A DNA stretch of 16,226 nt from PVC group bacterium (ex Bugula neritina AB1). Its GTDB lineage: Bacteria > GCA-001730085. Each line of letters starts with the position of its first letter. Position 1 is the first letter of the stretch. Positions 6,945-14,143 of the stretch are shown here, piece after piece. The notes below the pieces were generated by a model. The model did no database searches, was not told where the DNA came from, and saw nothing but the letters and a program-made list of their open reading frames with translations. Made by a program: the position numbers and the translations under genes. The stretch covers positions 1 to 16,226 of the forward strand of contig MDLB01000069.1 of the NCBI GenBank assembly GCA_001730085.1. Direction: 5' to 3'.

Positions 6945-7860
6945 AAGCCCCCTCTTTTTTTGTCAAATGAAAGTTTTCTATATCGTAATCTTTAAAGCTT
7001 ACCTTAGTTTTTTCCTTTTTTTCATACCCAGGGATATGTAAATCATGTGAAAGATTAAAAAAATTAGAATAAAGAGCAATCAAAATGCTTTCCGGTGAGA
7101 ATAATTTTATCAAATAGTTTAACATTTTTAAAATATGATTTGACCGAAAGTTTGTTTCAAAACTAACATATGAATTCTCTTCTTGAGGAGTTACATGAAG
7201 AGTTAAATAAAACTCTTGACTTATCCCATTCAAAGAGTACCCTCTAGGTTCAAAAATATGATCTTCTATGAAGATGTTATCAAAAAAACTTTCAAATGCA
7301 AGTTTATTTTGAATCGCTTTTGAATTGGATGCATTTTTTTCAAAGTCGTTTATTATCGACGACGAAGGCTGTGACATTAATAACTCTATTGTAAAGTCAT
7401 CTTCTAGAGTGTAGTCAGGGCTTTCATATGAGGTTGCTATGAAAACATGTAAATGCTCACCCTGTGTAGGCCCTAATCGGTAGCTATTACCCGGTAAAAC
7501 TTTATTAATATATTCGATTTCTTTTTCAAAATCCGAGAGTTGTTTTTCTGGAAATAAAAGCTTTTTGCGTGCATAGAAAATGTACGAAATCTTCTCAATA
7601 CCGAAGTGTTTGATCAAAAGAGGTGCTAAGAGGTAAAGTTTTGTAGATCCACAAGTGATTAGAATGACCCGGTCATCATAGACAAAAAGACTAGACTCAG
7701 AAAGGATGTAAGAGTCCATATGCTTATGGTGATTTAGGCTGATAATTTTTGCGCCACAGACCTTTAAAAGAGAAGACCAATTTAAGGCTGTATCTTTTCT
7801 AATAGACTCCGAAAGGGGAGTTAAAATGATTTCTAATTTTTTTTCTGAACCTTCGAACAT
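6937..7860 (-). CDS. S-adenosylmethionine decarboxylase, eukaryotic-type (class 2) proenzyme
   Basis: Pyruvoyl enzyme that makes decarboxylated AdoMet for the adjacent spermidine synthase. The 307-residue protein matches the animal/plant/fungal family (about 330-380 residues; human AMD1), not the short bacterial SpeD. It starts MFEGSEKKLEI like the FEGTEKLLEV of human AMD1. The human functional residues can all be placed: F7, E8 and E11 as F2, E3 and E6; the self-cleavage site E67-S68 as E55-S56 in YILSESSLFV; C82 as C70 in ITCGST; F223 as F203; S229 and H243 as S209 (FEPRGYSLNG) and H222 (LHVTPQ). Counterparts of the human putrescine-site acids D174, E178 and E256 appear as D155, E159 and E235, while K80 is replaced by I68. 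It should therefore self-process to an alpha chain with an N-terminal pyruvoyl group. No strong ribosome site precedes the ATG at 7858-7860. Confidence 0.92.
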   Translation of the reverse strand: MFEGSEKKLEIILTPLSESIRKDTALNWSSLLKVCGAKIISLNHHKHMDSYILSESSLFVYDDRVILITCGSTKLYLLAPLLIKHFGIEKISYIFYARKKLLFPEKQLSDFEKEIEYINKVLPGNSYRLGPTQGEHLHVFIATSYESPDYTLEDDFTIELLMSQPSSSIINDFEKNASNSKAIQNKLAFESFFDNIFIEDHIFEPRGYSLNGISQEFYLTLHVTPQEENSYVSFETNFRSNHILKMLNYLIKLFSPESILIALYSNFFNLSHDLHIPGYEKKEKTKVSFKDYDIENFHLTKKEGAYV

Positions 7861-7905
7861 TGCTTAGAAACATCTCGAAAATAACTTGATTAGTTTAATA
7901 AAATT

Positions 7906-7935
7906 TTTATACATAATTAGGAAGCCTTTGGTAAA
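7906..7935 (-). promoter_or_regulatory. candidate promoter for the spermidine operon
   Basis: On the minus strand a TTTACC -35-like box (7930-7935) and a TATAAA -10-like box (7906-7911) are 18 bases apart, about 46 bases before the decarboxylase ATG. Four of six -35 positions match. In such AT-rich DNA this can occur by chance. Confidence 0.35.
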
Positions 7936-8014
7936 AATAAACATTTTGAATAATATTTTGAGATTTTTGCAAAATATGTCAAAAGTTTTTCTTGAGTTTT
8001 TTATAAAGCCTATC

Positions 8015-8044
8015 GGTACTTTTAAAGAGTCGCTCTTTAATACC
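8015..8044. repeat. inverted repeat / hairpin in intergenic DNA
   Basis: TTAAAGAG (8022-8029), a 3-base TCG loop and CTCTTTAA (8033-8040) form a perfect 8-bp stem. An outer GGTA (8015-8018) and TACC (8041-8044) can extend it with a 3-base bulge. No T-run follows on either strand, so it is not a typical rho-independent terminator; it may be an RNA structure or an operator. Confidence 0.5.
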
Positions 8045-8138
8045 TTAATACCTTTTTCTTATTTTGTCGGAAGACGGTTAGTAAAAAAGTTTAGTCGCTT
8101 CCTTGAAGTGCAAAGATTTTTATGAAAAAAATCCCCAC

Positions 8139-9836
8139 TTAGTTTCTTTTTCTTGCTCTTTCGTACCTTTTTCTTTTTTCTTCACGTTTTTTTTCTCGAG
8201 CCTTTCTTTTTTCTTCTTGAAAGAGAGTATCGAAAGGTTCGCTTCTGCCTAAAAGAATGTCTAAGTAAGGGTTATTAGGATCGTCTTTTGTGATTCTTGG
8301 AGATAAGACGACATAGGAAATTTTCTTGTCTTTTAATTGTTGAGTCATTCCATCTGTGTGAAAACCCCCACAAACCTGTACAGCAATTTTTTGATTAGTT
8401 TCTTCCATTCTTTGGATGGTTTTATTATTCATTATAAGGTCACGATCTTTAGCGAAACCGTAGTAAGATAAAAAGTCTTGGTAGAAGTTATCAAGCTCGA
8501 CAATATTAGATGGTAAGTCGAAAGAAACGTTATAACGTGGGGCATACGTTCCTATGAAAGATAAAAACTTTGAGAAAGAAAAAAGATCTATCTTTCTTTC
8601 ATAAAAAGCCAAGTCATCTCTAGACATTTCGAGTTGGTAAAATCCATCGATTTTTTTGAGAACTTTTGCTAAATGACATAAAAGTTTTTGTTCTTTGTTT
8701 TCAAAAGTGAACATTTCAAGATCTTCTAGAAGCTGTTCTTTTTCCCTCAACAACAGGTCATGTTCAATACTTTCGTAGGCAATCATGTATTTAGCATAGT
8801 TTACTAAGTTTTTGTAGTCTGACATTTTTTCTTTTTTCATATTTCTTGCGAGTTTAATAATATGAGAGTGATATTCTCCTGATGTTAACTTACCATTTCT
8901 AAACATGGTTGTTTTAAGGACAAGTTCACTAAAAAATCTTTTATACAAAGGTTCGCGCATAACATTGATAAGTTTTCCTCTCTCTGCTTCGATTTTATCA
9001 AAGTCGATTTTATCTTCGTATTTAGAAACGAGAGAAAAATGTTTTAAGTTTTTGTACTTTTCAAGTTCAAATTTATATTTTTTGGCTAGATTAATCAAAA
9101 AGTCACAATACTTAGTAAAAGTTAATTTTTCATCGTCATAGGCTTTTTCTTTAGAGTCCATTAAAAGGAGAGCCCTGTTGTAAATTTTAGGTTTAAGCTT
9201 TTCAAAAATGTTTGTTATTTTTGATATAACGGATTCAAAACGTGGTCTATAAGGCATTGTCTTTTTAAAAGCATTCAAGTTGTCGAGATATCTAGAGCGA
9301 TCTTCGATCCCGAAAAGTTCAACGTCTTTCTCTGAAGTAATAGCATAATATTCAGGCCCTGTGATCCGACCTTTTTTCACAAAAAAATCTGCAACTTCTT
9401 GTTTTACTTTTTTGTCTGGGAAAGATGCGAAAGGAGCAACATCAATCAAGCCTTCAGATCCTTCAACACATAAGAGTTTAACTTTATTTTGGTCGACCAA
9501 AATTTTTATCATTTCGTAAATATTATTTTGAGCTTCGTAGTTACAGTGAGCATCCTGTATATGAATAATCAATTTATCGCCAAGTCCTCTATAGGAGTCT
9601 TTCACGATCCCGATATTTTCTGGGATTTGAACGGCTGAAATTTTATTGGGGACACGTGCTACGCGGATACCTGAGAAAGATGTCTCCGAAGCGAGTTCTT
9701 TCGCTTTTTTAGCTTTAAAATTTTTATTGTCTCGGACATTCCGAACTTTGCGAAACATGCTTTGAGAAAACAATGGGTCTATCAAGCAAGATGATAAGAT
9801 GAAGAAACAAGAGGCTAAAGTTGAAAAAATTCTCAT
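8139..9836 (-). CDS. exported 565-residue protein, ChaN/EreA-like motifs (tentative)
   Basis: Large exported protein of a type I associate with Omnitrophota. It has an N-terminal signal with a good lipobox (L14-S-S-C17), so it may be lipid-anchored. The conserved parts are IHIQDAHCN at 91-99, CVEGSEG at 123-129, LFGIEDRSRY at 174-183 and, near the C-terminus, VQVCGGFHTDG at 486-496. A histidine in a short loop after a strand, an acidic residue on the next strand and a late GxxH resemble the ChaN/EreA/TraB superfamily; this is inference from pattern. The middle (about 190-430) is mostly charged helix and the protein ends in a very basic, possibly disordered tail (542-565). The ATG at 9834-9836 has AGGAG ten bases upstream and its own promoter. 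Function unknown. Confidence 0.75.
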   Translation of the reverse strand: MRIFSTLASCFFILSSCLIDPLFSQSMFRKVRNVRDNKNFKAKKAKELASETSFSGIRVARVPNKISAVQIPENIGIVKDSYRGLGDKLIIHIQDAHCNYEAQNNIYEMIKILVDQNKVKLLCVEGSEGLIDVAPFASFPDKKVKQEVADFFVKKGRITGPEYYAITSEKDVELFGIEDRSRYLDNLNAFKKTMPYRPRFESVISKITNIFEKLKPKIYNRALLLMDSKEKAYDDEKLTFTKYCDFLINLAKKYKFELEKYKNLKHFSLVSKYEDKIDFDKIEAERGKLINVMREPLYKRFFSELVLKTTMFRNGKLTSGEYHSHIIKLARNMKKEKMSDYKNLVNYAKYMIAYESIEHDLLLREKEQLLEDLEMFTFENKEQKLLCHLAKVLKKIDGFYQLEMSRDDLAFYERKIDLFSFSKFLSFIGTYAPRYNVSFDLPSNIVELDNFYQDFLSYYGFAKDRDLIMNNKTIQRMEETNQKIAVQVCGGFHTDGMTQQLKDKKISYVVLSPRITKDDPNNPYLDILLGRSEPFDTLFQEEKRKAREKKREEKRKRYERARKRN

Positions 9837-9907
9837 TTTAAAGAAGCTCCTAAAATATATTTTCAGCTAAAAAAGTTTAATAAATGTATTATCTATATTA
9901 CGTTGAA

Positions 9908-9937
9908 TGTATATCACATACTAAATGTTTTTGTCAA
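9908..9937 (-). promoter_or_regulatory. promoter for the 565-residue exported protein
   Basis: On the minus strand a perfect TTGACA -35 box (9932-9937) is 18 bases from a TATACA -10 box (9908-9913) preceded by an extended -10 TG dinucleotide. It lies just after the stop of the coiled-coil gene and about 70 bases before the ATG at 9836, so the exported protein is probably transcribed on its own. Confidence 0.7.
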
Positions 9938-9947
9938 AAAATTATAC

Positions 9948-10691
9948 TTACCGAAAAACTTTTACAGTGTCACCTTTAATGGGAACTTTACCAGAAAAAG
10001 TTTTCTGTAGTATAACCGCAGAACTGACATTATCGAAAACTTTTTCAACGCGTATTTTTCCAATGATAGTTTTTTCTCTAAAGACATTTAGAATTTGTCC
10101 TTTTTTTAAATCGTCGATAGCGCCCAAAGAAAATAAAACAAAGTTATAGGTAGAGTTTTTTTTCAAAATAAGCCCTGTAGAGCGTTTGGTGTATTCTTTT
10201 TTTAGAATCCCATTTTGATTTAGTTGAGATTGTAAATCCAAAGAAGGCTTTTTCTCTAGTTCTTGAATCCTCTTTTCGAGATCGGCATTTGTATTTTTTT
10301 GGGTTTCTAATTGACTTTCTAGGTTGTCGCGTTTTTCTTCAAGCTTTTCTATCTTTTCTCGGAGAACCTTTTCAATATTCTTTAGCCCCCCTACTGTATT
10401 TTTTAACACAAGAGCTTCATTGATTTTTTCGGATAATTTTCGTGATACGTCGATAGACTTTTCTTTTTCTTGATTAAGTTTTTTTTCTTTTGACTCAATG
10501 AACGATTTGTTTGAGTTTAAGTTTTTTTCTAAAATGATTTTTGACTCTTGAATTTCTCGCATGGTTTCTTCTGCAAATTCTTTTTTCATACGGTAAGATT
10601 TTATACGAAAATAGACTTTGATGTTCATATAAGATGAAAATCCAGTAGTTATGAGTAATGCGAAGATTAAAAAGTAAAAAACTTTATTCAT
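9948..10691 (-). CDS. membrane-anchored coiled-coil protein, unknown function
   Basis: A 247-residue protein with three parts. Residues about 4-24 form a transmembrane helix or uncleaved signal (VFYFLIFALLITTGFSSY). Residues about 35-155 are a long Glu/Lys/Leu-rich coiled coil. The last 75 or so residues form a beta-rich domain with phrases such as GAIDDLKKGQILNVF, IGKIRVEKVF and GDTVKV, which looks like a small barrel seen at the C-terminus of other envelope coiled-coil proteins (loosely like MreC). It may span the periplasm or tether cell-wall parts; this is inference. The ATG at 10689-10691 has a weak GGGG ribosome site nine bases upstream; a TTG five codons earlier is less likely. It follows ruvB by 87 bp. 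Confidence 0.7.
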   Translation of the reverse strand: MNKVFYFLIFALLITTGFSSYMNIKVYFRIKSYRMKKEFAEETMREIQESKIILEKNLNSNKSFIESKEKKLNQEKEKSIDVSRKLSEKINEALVLKNTVGGLKNIEKVLREKIEKLEEKRDNLESQLETQKNTNADLEKRIQELEKKPSLDLQSQLNQNGILKKEYTKRSTGLILKKNSTYNFVLFSLGAIDDLKKGQILNVFREKTIIGKIRVEKVFDNVSSAVILQKTFSGKVPIKGDTVKVFR

Positions 10692-10778
10692 ATAAATGTA
10701 CCCCAAAAAATAGTTTTGTTAGATGATGAAATACTTCTCAAGAAGCTCATTATATCTCGTTATCATCAGATAAGGCAA

Positions 10779-11786
10779 TCAAGACATTTGTGGAGTTAGT
10801 CCCAAAGCTTCATACCCTAGGTTGGTTACTTTTCTTCCACTAGGTGTTCTCTTAATAAAACCTTCTTTGATCAAGTAAGGTTCATAAACCGATTCTAAAG
10901 TGTCTTTTTCTTCTCCGATGACCATGGCTAAATTTTTAATGCCTACAGGTCCACCGTTGAACTTTTTGATCAAGGCATTCAAAATAGCTTTATCAAGTTC
11001 ATCTAATCCATTTTTATCAATATTTAAAAGCTCAGCAGCTTGTTTAGCTATTTTTATAGTTATATGACCATTCCCATGAACCTGACTGTAATCCCGAACA
11101 CGTCGTAACATTCGATTAGCTATCCGAGCGGTTCCTCTTGATCGTCTAGCGATTTCCATAGCACTGTCTATGTCTATGCTTATATCCAGAATTTTAGCGG
11201 ATCTAAGGATAATATGAGCAAGTTCTTCTGGTTTATAAAAGTCCAGTCGTGCAATCACTCCGAAGCGAGATCGCAAAGGAGAGGTTAAAAGCCCACTCCT
11301 TGTTGTAGCTCCAATCAAAGTAAAGGGAGGTATTTGTAAGTGCAACGATCGTGCATGGGGTCCTTTATCAACAATGATATCGATAGAGAAATCTTCCATG
11401 GCTGAATAAAGATATTCTTCAACGATAGGTGGTATACGATGGATTTCATCGATAAATAAAATATCTTTTTCGTTTAAACTTGTTAGAATCCCAACCAAAT
11501 TGCTAGGTTTTTCAAGCAAAGGCCCAGAAACTAAGTGCAATTGGACGTCCATTTCTTTAGATATAATGTGCGATAAAGTTGTTTTCCCTAAGCCTGGGGG
11601 GCCAGAAATTAAGACATGATCCAAAGGTTCTTGTCTTAGATTAGCGGCTGATATGAAAATTTTTAGTTGGTTAACAACATCTTTCTGTCCCCAAAAGTCA
11701 TTAAGACTTAAAGGTCGAAGAGATATTTCATCTTTTTTCTCATCAGGGCTTGCAGAAAGAGAATTAACTTTTGTCATCTCGTCCAT
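10779..11786 (-). CDS. ruvB: Holliday junction branch migration helicase RuvB
   Basis: Hexameric AAA+ motor that, with RuvA, drives branch migration of Holliday junctions in recombination and repair. The length of 335 residues is normal. Visible: Walker A GPPGLGKTT at 62-70, Walker B FIDEIHR at 111-117, sensor 1 GATTRSG at 159-165, the arginine-finger segment LRSRFG at 171-176, and the C-terminal winged helix with a typical end (EGFIKRTPSGRKVT and then GLTPQMS). The ATG at 11784-11786 has only a weak AGAAAG ribosome site; an in-frame ATG three codons on is also possible. ruvA and ruvC are not in the window. Its 5' leader is unusual because a decayed IS200/IS605-type element ends about 33 bp before the start codon. 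Confidence 0.96.
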   Translation of the reverse strand: MDEMTKVNSLSASPDEKKDEISLRPLSLNDFWGQKDVVNQLKIFISAANLRQEPLDHVLISGPPGLGKTTLSHIISKEMDVQLHLVSGPLLEKPSNLVGILTSLNEKDILFIDEIHRIPPIVEEYLYSAMEDFSIDIIVDKGPHARSLHLQIPPFTLIGATTRSGLLTSPLRSRFGVIARLDFYKPEELAHIILRSAKILDISIDIDSAMEIARRSRGTARIANRMLRRVRDYSQVHGNGHITIKIAKQAAELLNIDKNGLDELDKAILNALIKKFNGGPVGIKNLAMVIGEEKDTLESVYEPYLIKEGFIKRTPSGRKVTNLGYEALGLTPQMS

Positions 11787-11823
11787 TAGTAATTCTTTCT
11801 AAGTTTAGAGAAAATACAATTGA

Positions 11824-11850
11824 CATCCTCACCTACCTAAAGGAAGGTGA
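11824..11850 (-). repeat. right-end hairpin of the TnpB-type element (copy 1)
   Basis: TCACCT (11829-11834) and AGGTGA (11845-11850) form a 6-bp stem with a 10-base loop, next to CATCC (11824-11828). On the minus strand it reads as the last hairpin of an omega-RNA-like 3' end, followed by GAGGATGTCAA. Sequence after it (toward ruvB) would be in the position of a guide. Confidence 0.6.
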
Positions 11851-11862
11851 TTCCTAGATTTA

Positions 11863-12009
11863 CTAAGCTATTTTCTTAGCAACTAGGGGTTCTTGCTTCA
11901 ACGAGATTCCTAATAGATTCTCTCCACAAGCTTAAAATCGGTTCTGCCCGAACCTACTATTTTTCATCTGCACGTTTTTAACGACTGCAGTTTTATAGAA
12001 AGCAACATT
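11863..12009 (-). pseudogene. tnpB (IS200/IS605 OrfB) C-terminal remnant
   Basis: On the minus strand, a frame of about 48 codons ends in TAG at 11863-11865 and is interrupted by one in-frame TAA at 11932-11934. The recognisable part is FGQNRF, stop, then ACGENLLGISLKQEPLVAKK. TnpB proteins commonly end with a glycine-rich turn, an A-C-G-(E/D) motif, and then a KQE-P before the stop; the order and spacing match. The remaining upstream codons are too short and diverged for alignment. All catalytic (RuvC-like) and zinc-finger parts are gone. The stop codon within the frame and the missing 90 percent of the gene show that it is a relic. Confidence 0.6.
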
Positions 12010-12026
12010 TTAACACAGAAACCTCT

Positions 12027-12050
12027 CATCCTCTACCTGAAGGAATAGGT
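12027..12050 (-). repeat. second, diverged right-end-like motif (copy 2)
   Basis: Plus-strand CATCCTCTACCTGAAGGAA followed by TAGGT matches the copy at 11824-11848 apart from a 3-base and a 2-base length difference and one substitution. Both are in the same orientation about 200 bp apart. It may be the other end of a miniature element, or the right end of an older insertion. Confidence 0.5.
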
Positions 12051-12100
12051 CTTCTCGGCTAAAGTGGATAAAATATGTTTTTAGGAACATTACATTTAGC

Positions 12101-14107
12101 CTATTGATCACGGAGTGTTATTTTTAAGGAAAGTTCCATTTTATGAAGAATGCTTTGATAGGCCTTATCAACTTCTTCATCGGTTAAAGTTCTATTTTCA
12201 GATTGAAAAGTTAAAGCAAAGCCAAGGCTTTTTTTGTTGTCTCCAAGTTGCTTGCCTCTATAAATATCAAATAACTCACATTTTTTTAAAGTGTCTAAGT
12301 TCATGCTATATATGACATCTAAAACTTCGGAGCAAGGTAGATCTTCTGGCATCTTTAAGACCAAGTCACGGTTAATAGCTGGAAAGGGAGAGATCGGTCG
12401 AAACTTTGGGTTTAGGCTAGCTTTTTCTACAAAGCAATCTAGATCAAGTTCAACAAAAAAAAGAGAATGTGAGCATTTTTTTATACCATATTGTTGGATT
12501 TTTTTAGGAGAAATAGATGTTATATAGCCACAAGGCTTATCAAAAATAGACAAGGTTAATATGGTATCTTCCTTATTGCTTGATAAATTTTTAGGGTAAG
12601 TATAAGAGATAGTTATGTTAAACTTTTGGGCTAAGTGTTCAACGCAGCCTTTTATAAACCTCAAACCTTTATGAGAAAGAGCCGCCCATTTGGAAGCTTG
12701 AAACATTTCTTCATTTTTTAGAGAGTATACGTCCCCTATTTCGAAAAAATTCCCAAGATCTAACCTTTTTGTCCAGTTCAAGGCAAAATTTTTCAATAAA
12801 CCTGGGAGTAAAGTTTGTCTCAATACGCTTTGATCTTTAGATAAAGGCAAAGACAAAGATATGGCTTGGTTTTGAAGCTTACTCTCTTCTTCAGGGTCAA
12901 TAAAACTGTAATTAATCGCTTCCCATAAGCCTAAACGAAGAGATTCTTCTGTAATGATTTCTTTTAGTTTCTCGACCGGCTCTGTAGGAGTACTTTGAAG
13001 TTTTATTTTAGGGCTTTGAGAAGGGATTTTGTCATATCCGTATACGCGAGCGATTTCTTCCGCGATATCTGCTTCTCGGTAAACTTCTCTCCGGCAGTTT
13101 GGAATATTAACAGAAAAGGTTTCTTCCGTTTCTTTTTGAATTTCAAAATCGAGAGATTCGAGGTATTTACCCATTTCTTTAGCGGTTAGTTGAATGCCGA
13201 GTAAACGATTTATTTTTGAAACGCGACATGAAATAGAGATAGGTTCTAAAGGTTTGGGGTAATGATCTATTATTTCTTTGAGTATGTTGCCACCGGCTAA
13301 ATTTTTTATCAAATTTGCTGCCCTATCTAAGGCAATCGGTACCATGTCTATATCAGAACCTCTTTCAAATCTGTAAGAAGATTCGGTTGAAAGGCCTAAA
13401 GATCGAGCTGTTTTTCTAATAGACGACGGGTTAAAGTAGGCGCTTTCTAAAAGGATATGAGAAGTGTTATCTAAAACTTGTGAATTTTGACCACCCATTA
13501 CTCCTGCGATCGCGAGAGGCTTTTCGGAGTCAGCAATAACCAAGCATGAGTCTTCTAATTTTTTTTCAAGTCCGTCTAAAGTTATAAAAGAGGATTCTTT
13601 AGCTGAATGTATGTTCAAAGTTTTACCTTTAATTTTGTCTAAGTCAAAGGCATGTAAGGGATGTCCATATTCGAGAAGGACATAGTTTGTTATATCCACG
13701 ATATTATTCACCGACCTGATACCGGACTTTTTTAAACGGTCCACTAGCCAATCAGGAGAAGCTTTGACTTGAACATTTTCTATAACACGAACAGCGTAGC
13801 GGAGGCAGTTTTTGTCTACATTAGTGTTTAAAGATATTGCCTCATCGGTTTTTTTAGAAACTTCTTGAAAAAAAAGTTCATGCATAGGGCGTTCAAAGTT
13901 GTCTAACGCAGAAATTTCTCGTGCGATTCCATAGACGCTTAGCCAGTCTGGGCGGTTAGCAAGGTTTTCAAAATCGTAAACCCAGTCATCACCTTCTTGA
14001 TAAAGCTCTTCAACAACAAGACCAACCATATTTAAACGATCACCAAGATCTTGGGGAGATAAATCAAAATCAACATGATCTTTTAGCCAGTTATAGCTAA
14101 CTTTCAT
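12101..14107 (-). CDS. pheT: phenylalanine--tRNA ligase beta subunit, lacking the N-terminal OB-fold domain
   Basis: Beta subunit of the (alpha-beta)2 enzyme that charges tRNA-Phe; it carries editing and tRNA-binding domains. The protein has 668 residues against about 790-800 in most bacteria. The start MKVSYNWLKDHVDFDLSP is normal, but NRPDWLSVYGIAREISA, usually near residue 160, begins at 51. About 100 residues, the EMAPII-like tRNA-binding OB fold (domain B2), are therefore absent. The rest is present: B3/B4 editing domain (SVNNIVDITNYVLLEYGHPLH onward, LGLSTESSYRFERG), B5 (about 280-350), the READIAEEIARVYGYDKIP core and the C-terminal ferredoxin-like anticodon domain ending in TFQSENRTLTDEEVD. 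The reading frame is clean, so this is a lineage trait and not decay. The ATG has GAAGGGTGAG ten bases upstream. It follows pheS by 115 bp. Confidence 0.93.
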   Translation of the reverse strand: MKVSYNWLKDHVDFDLSPQDLGDRLNMVGLVVEELYQEGDDWVYDFENLANRPDWLSVYGIAREISALDNFERPMHELFFQEVSKKTDEAISLNTNVDKNCLRYAVRVIENVQVKASPDWLVDRLKKSGIRSVNNIVDITNYVLLEYGHPLHAFDLDKIKGKTLNIHSAKESSFITLDGLEKKLEDSCLVIADSEKPLAIAGVMGGQNSQVLDNTSHILLESAYFNPSSIRKTARSLGLSTESSYRFERGSDIDMVPIALDRAANLIKNLAGGNILKEIIDHYPKPLEPISISCRVSKINRLLGIQLTAKEMGKYLESLDFEIQKETEETFSVNIPNCRREVYREADIAEEIARVYGYDKIPSQSPKIKLQSTPTEPVEKLKEIITEESLRLGLWEAINYSFIDPEEESKLQNQAISLSLPLSKDQSVLRQTLLPGLLKNFALNWTKRLDLGNFFEIGDVYSLKNEEMFQASKWAALSHKGLRFIKGCVEHLAQKFNITISYTYPKNLSSNKEDTILTLSIFDKPCGYITSISPKKIQQYGIKKCSHSLFFVELDLDCFVEKASLNPKFRPISPFPAINRDLVLKMPEDLPCSEVLDVIYSMNLDTLKKCELFDIYRGKQLGDNKKSLGFALTFQSENRTLTDEEVDKAYQSILHKMELSLKITLRDQ

Positions 14108-14143
14108 AAAACTTGCTCACCCTTCTTTCGTTATTTCTAAAAT

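Larger units (their letters stand above)
7861..8138. other. intergenic region before the spermidine operon
   Basis: This 278-bp gap lies between the exported 565-residue protein gene and the AdoMet decarboxylase gene, both on the minus strand. It probably holds the end of one transcript and the promoter of the next. It contains a hairpin-forming inverted repeat at 8015-8044 and a weak promoter candidate at 7906-7935. A 79-codon frame on the plus strand (7886-8125) begins with TTG, has no ribosome site and a low-complexity sequence, and I do not consider it a gene. Confidence 0.5.
11819..12060 (-). mobile_element. decayed IS200/IS605-type (TnpB) element, 3' part with right end
   Basis: Fills most of the 314-bp gap between pheT and ruvB and is oriented toward ruvB. 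It combines a tnpB C-terminal remnant (11863-12009) with a right-end hairpin whose minus strand reads GAATCACCTTCC, then TTTAGGTAGGTGAGGATGTC. That ending, a GAATC hairpin followed by GAGGATGTCA, is the form I know from many TnpB/OrfB elements, where the same stretch forms the 3' scaffold of the omega RNA. Other hairpins in the element are CTAAG/CTTAG at 11862-11880 and CTGCA/TGCAG near 11966-11988. A second, diverged copy of the right-end motif lies at 12027-12050. No tnpA and no full tnpB are present, so the element cannot move by itself. Confidence 0.65.

Noticed and set aside
7886-8125. Open frame of 79 codons on the plus strand between two minus-strand genes
   Set aside because: It starts with TTG without a ribosome site, is dominated by Phe, Leu, Lys and Ile as expected from AT-rich noncoding DNA, and has no recognisable motif.
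8905-9141. Plus-strand open frame inside the 565-residue exported protein gene
   Set aside because: It lies fully within a longer gene with clear motifs, ribosome site and promoter; it is a shadow frame.
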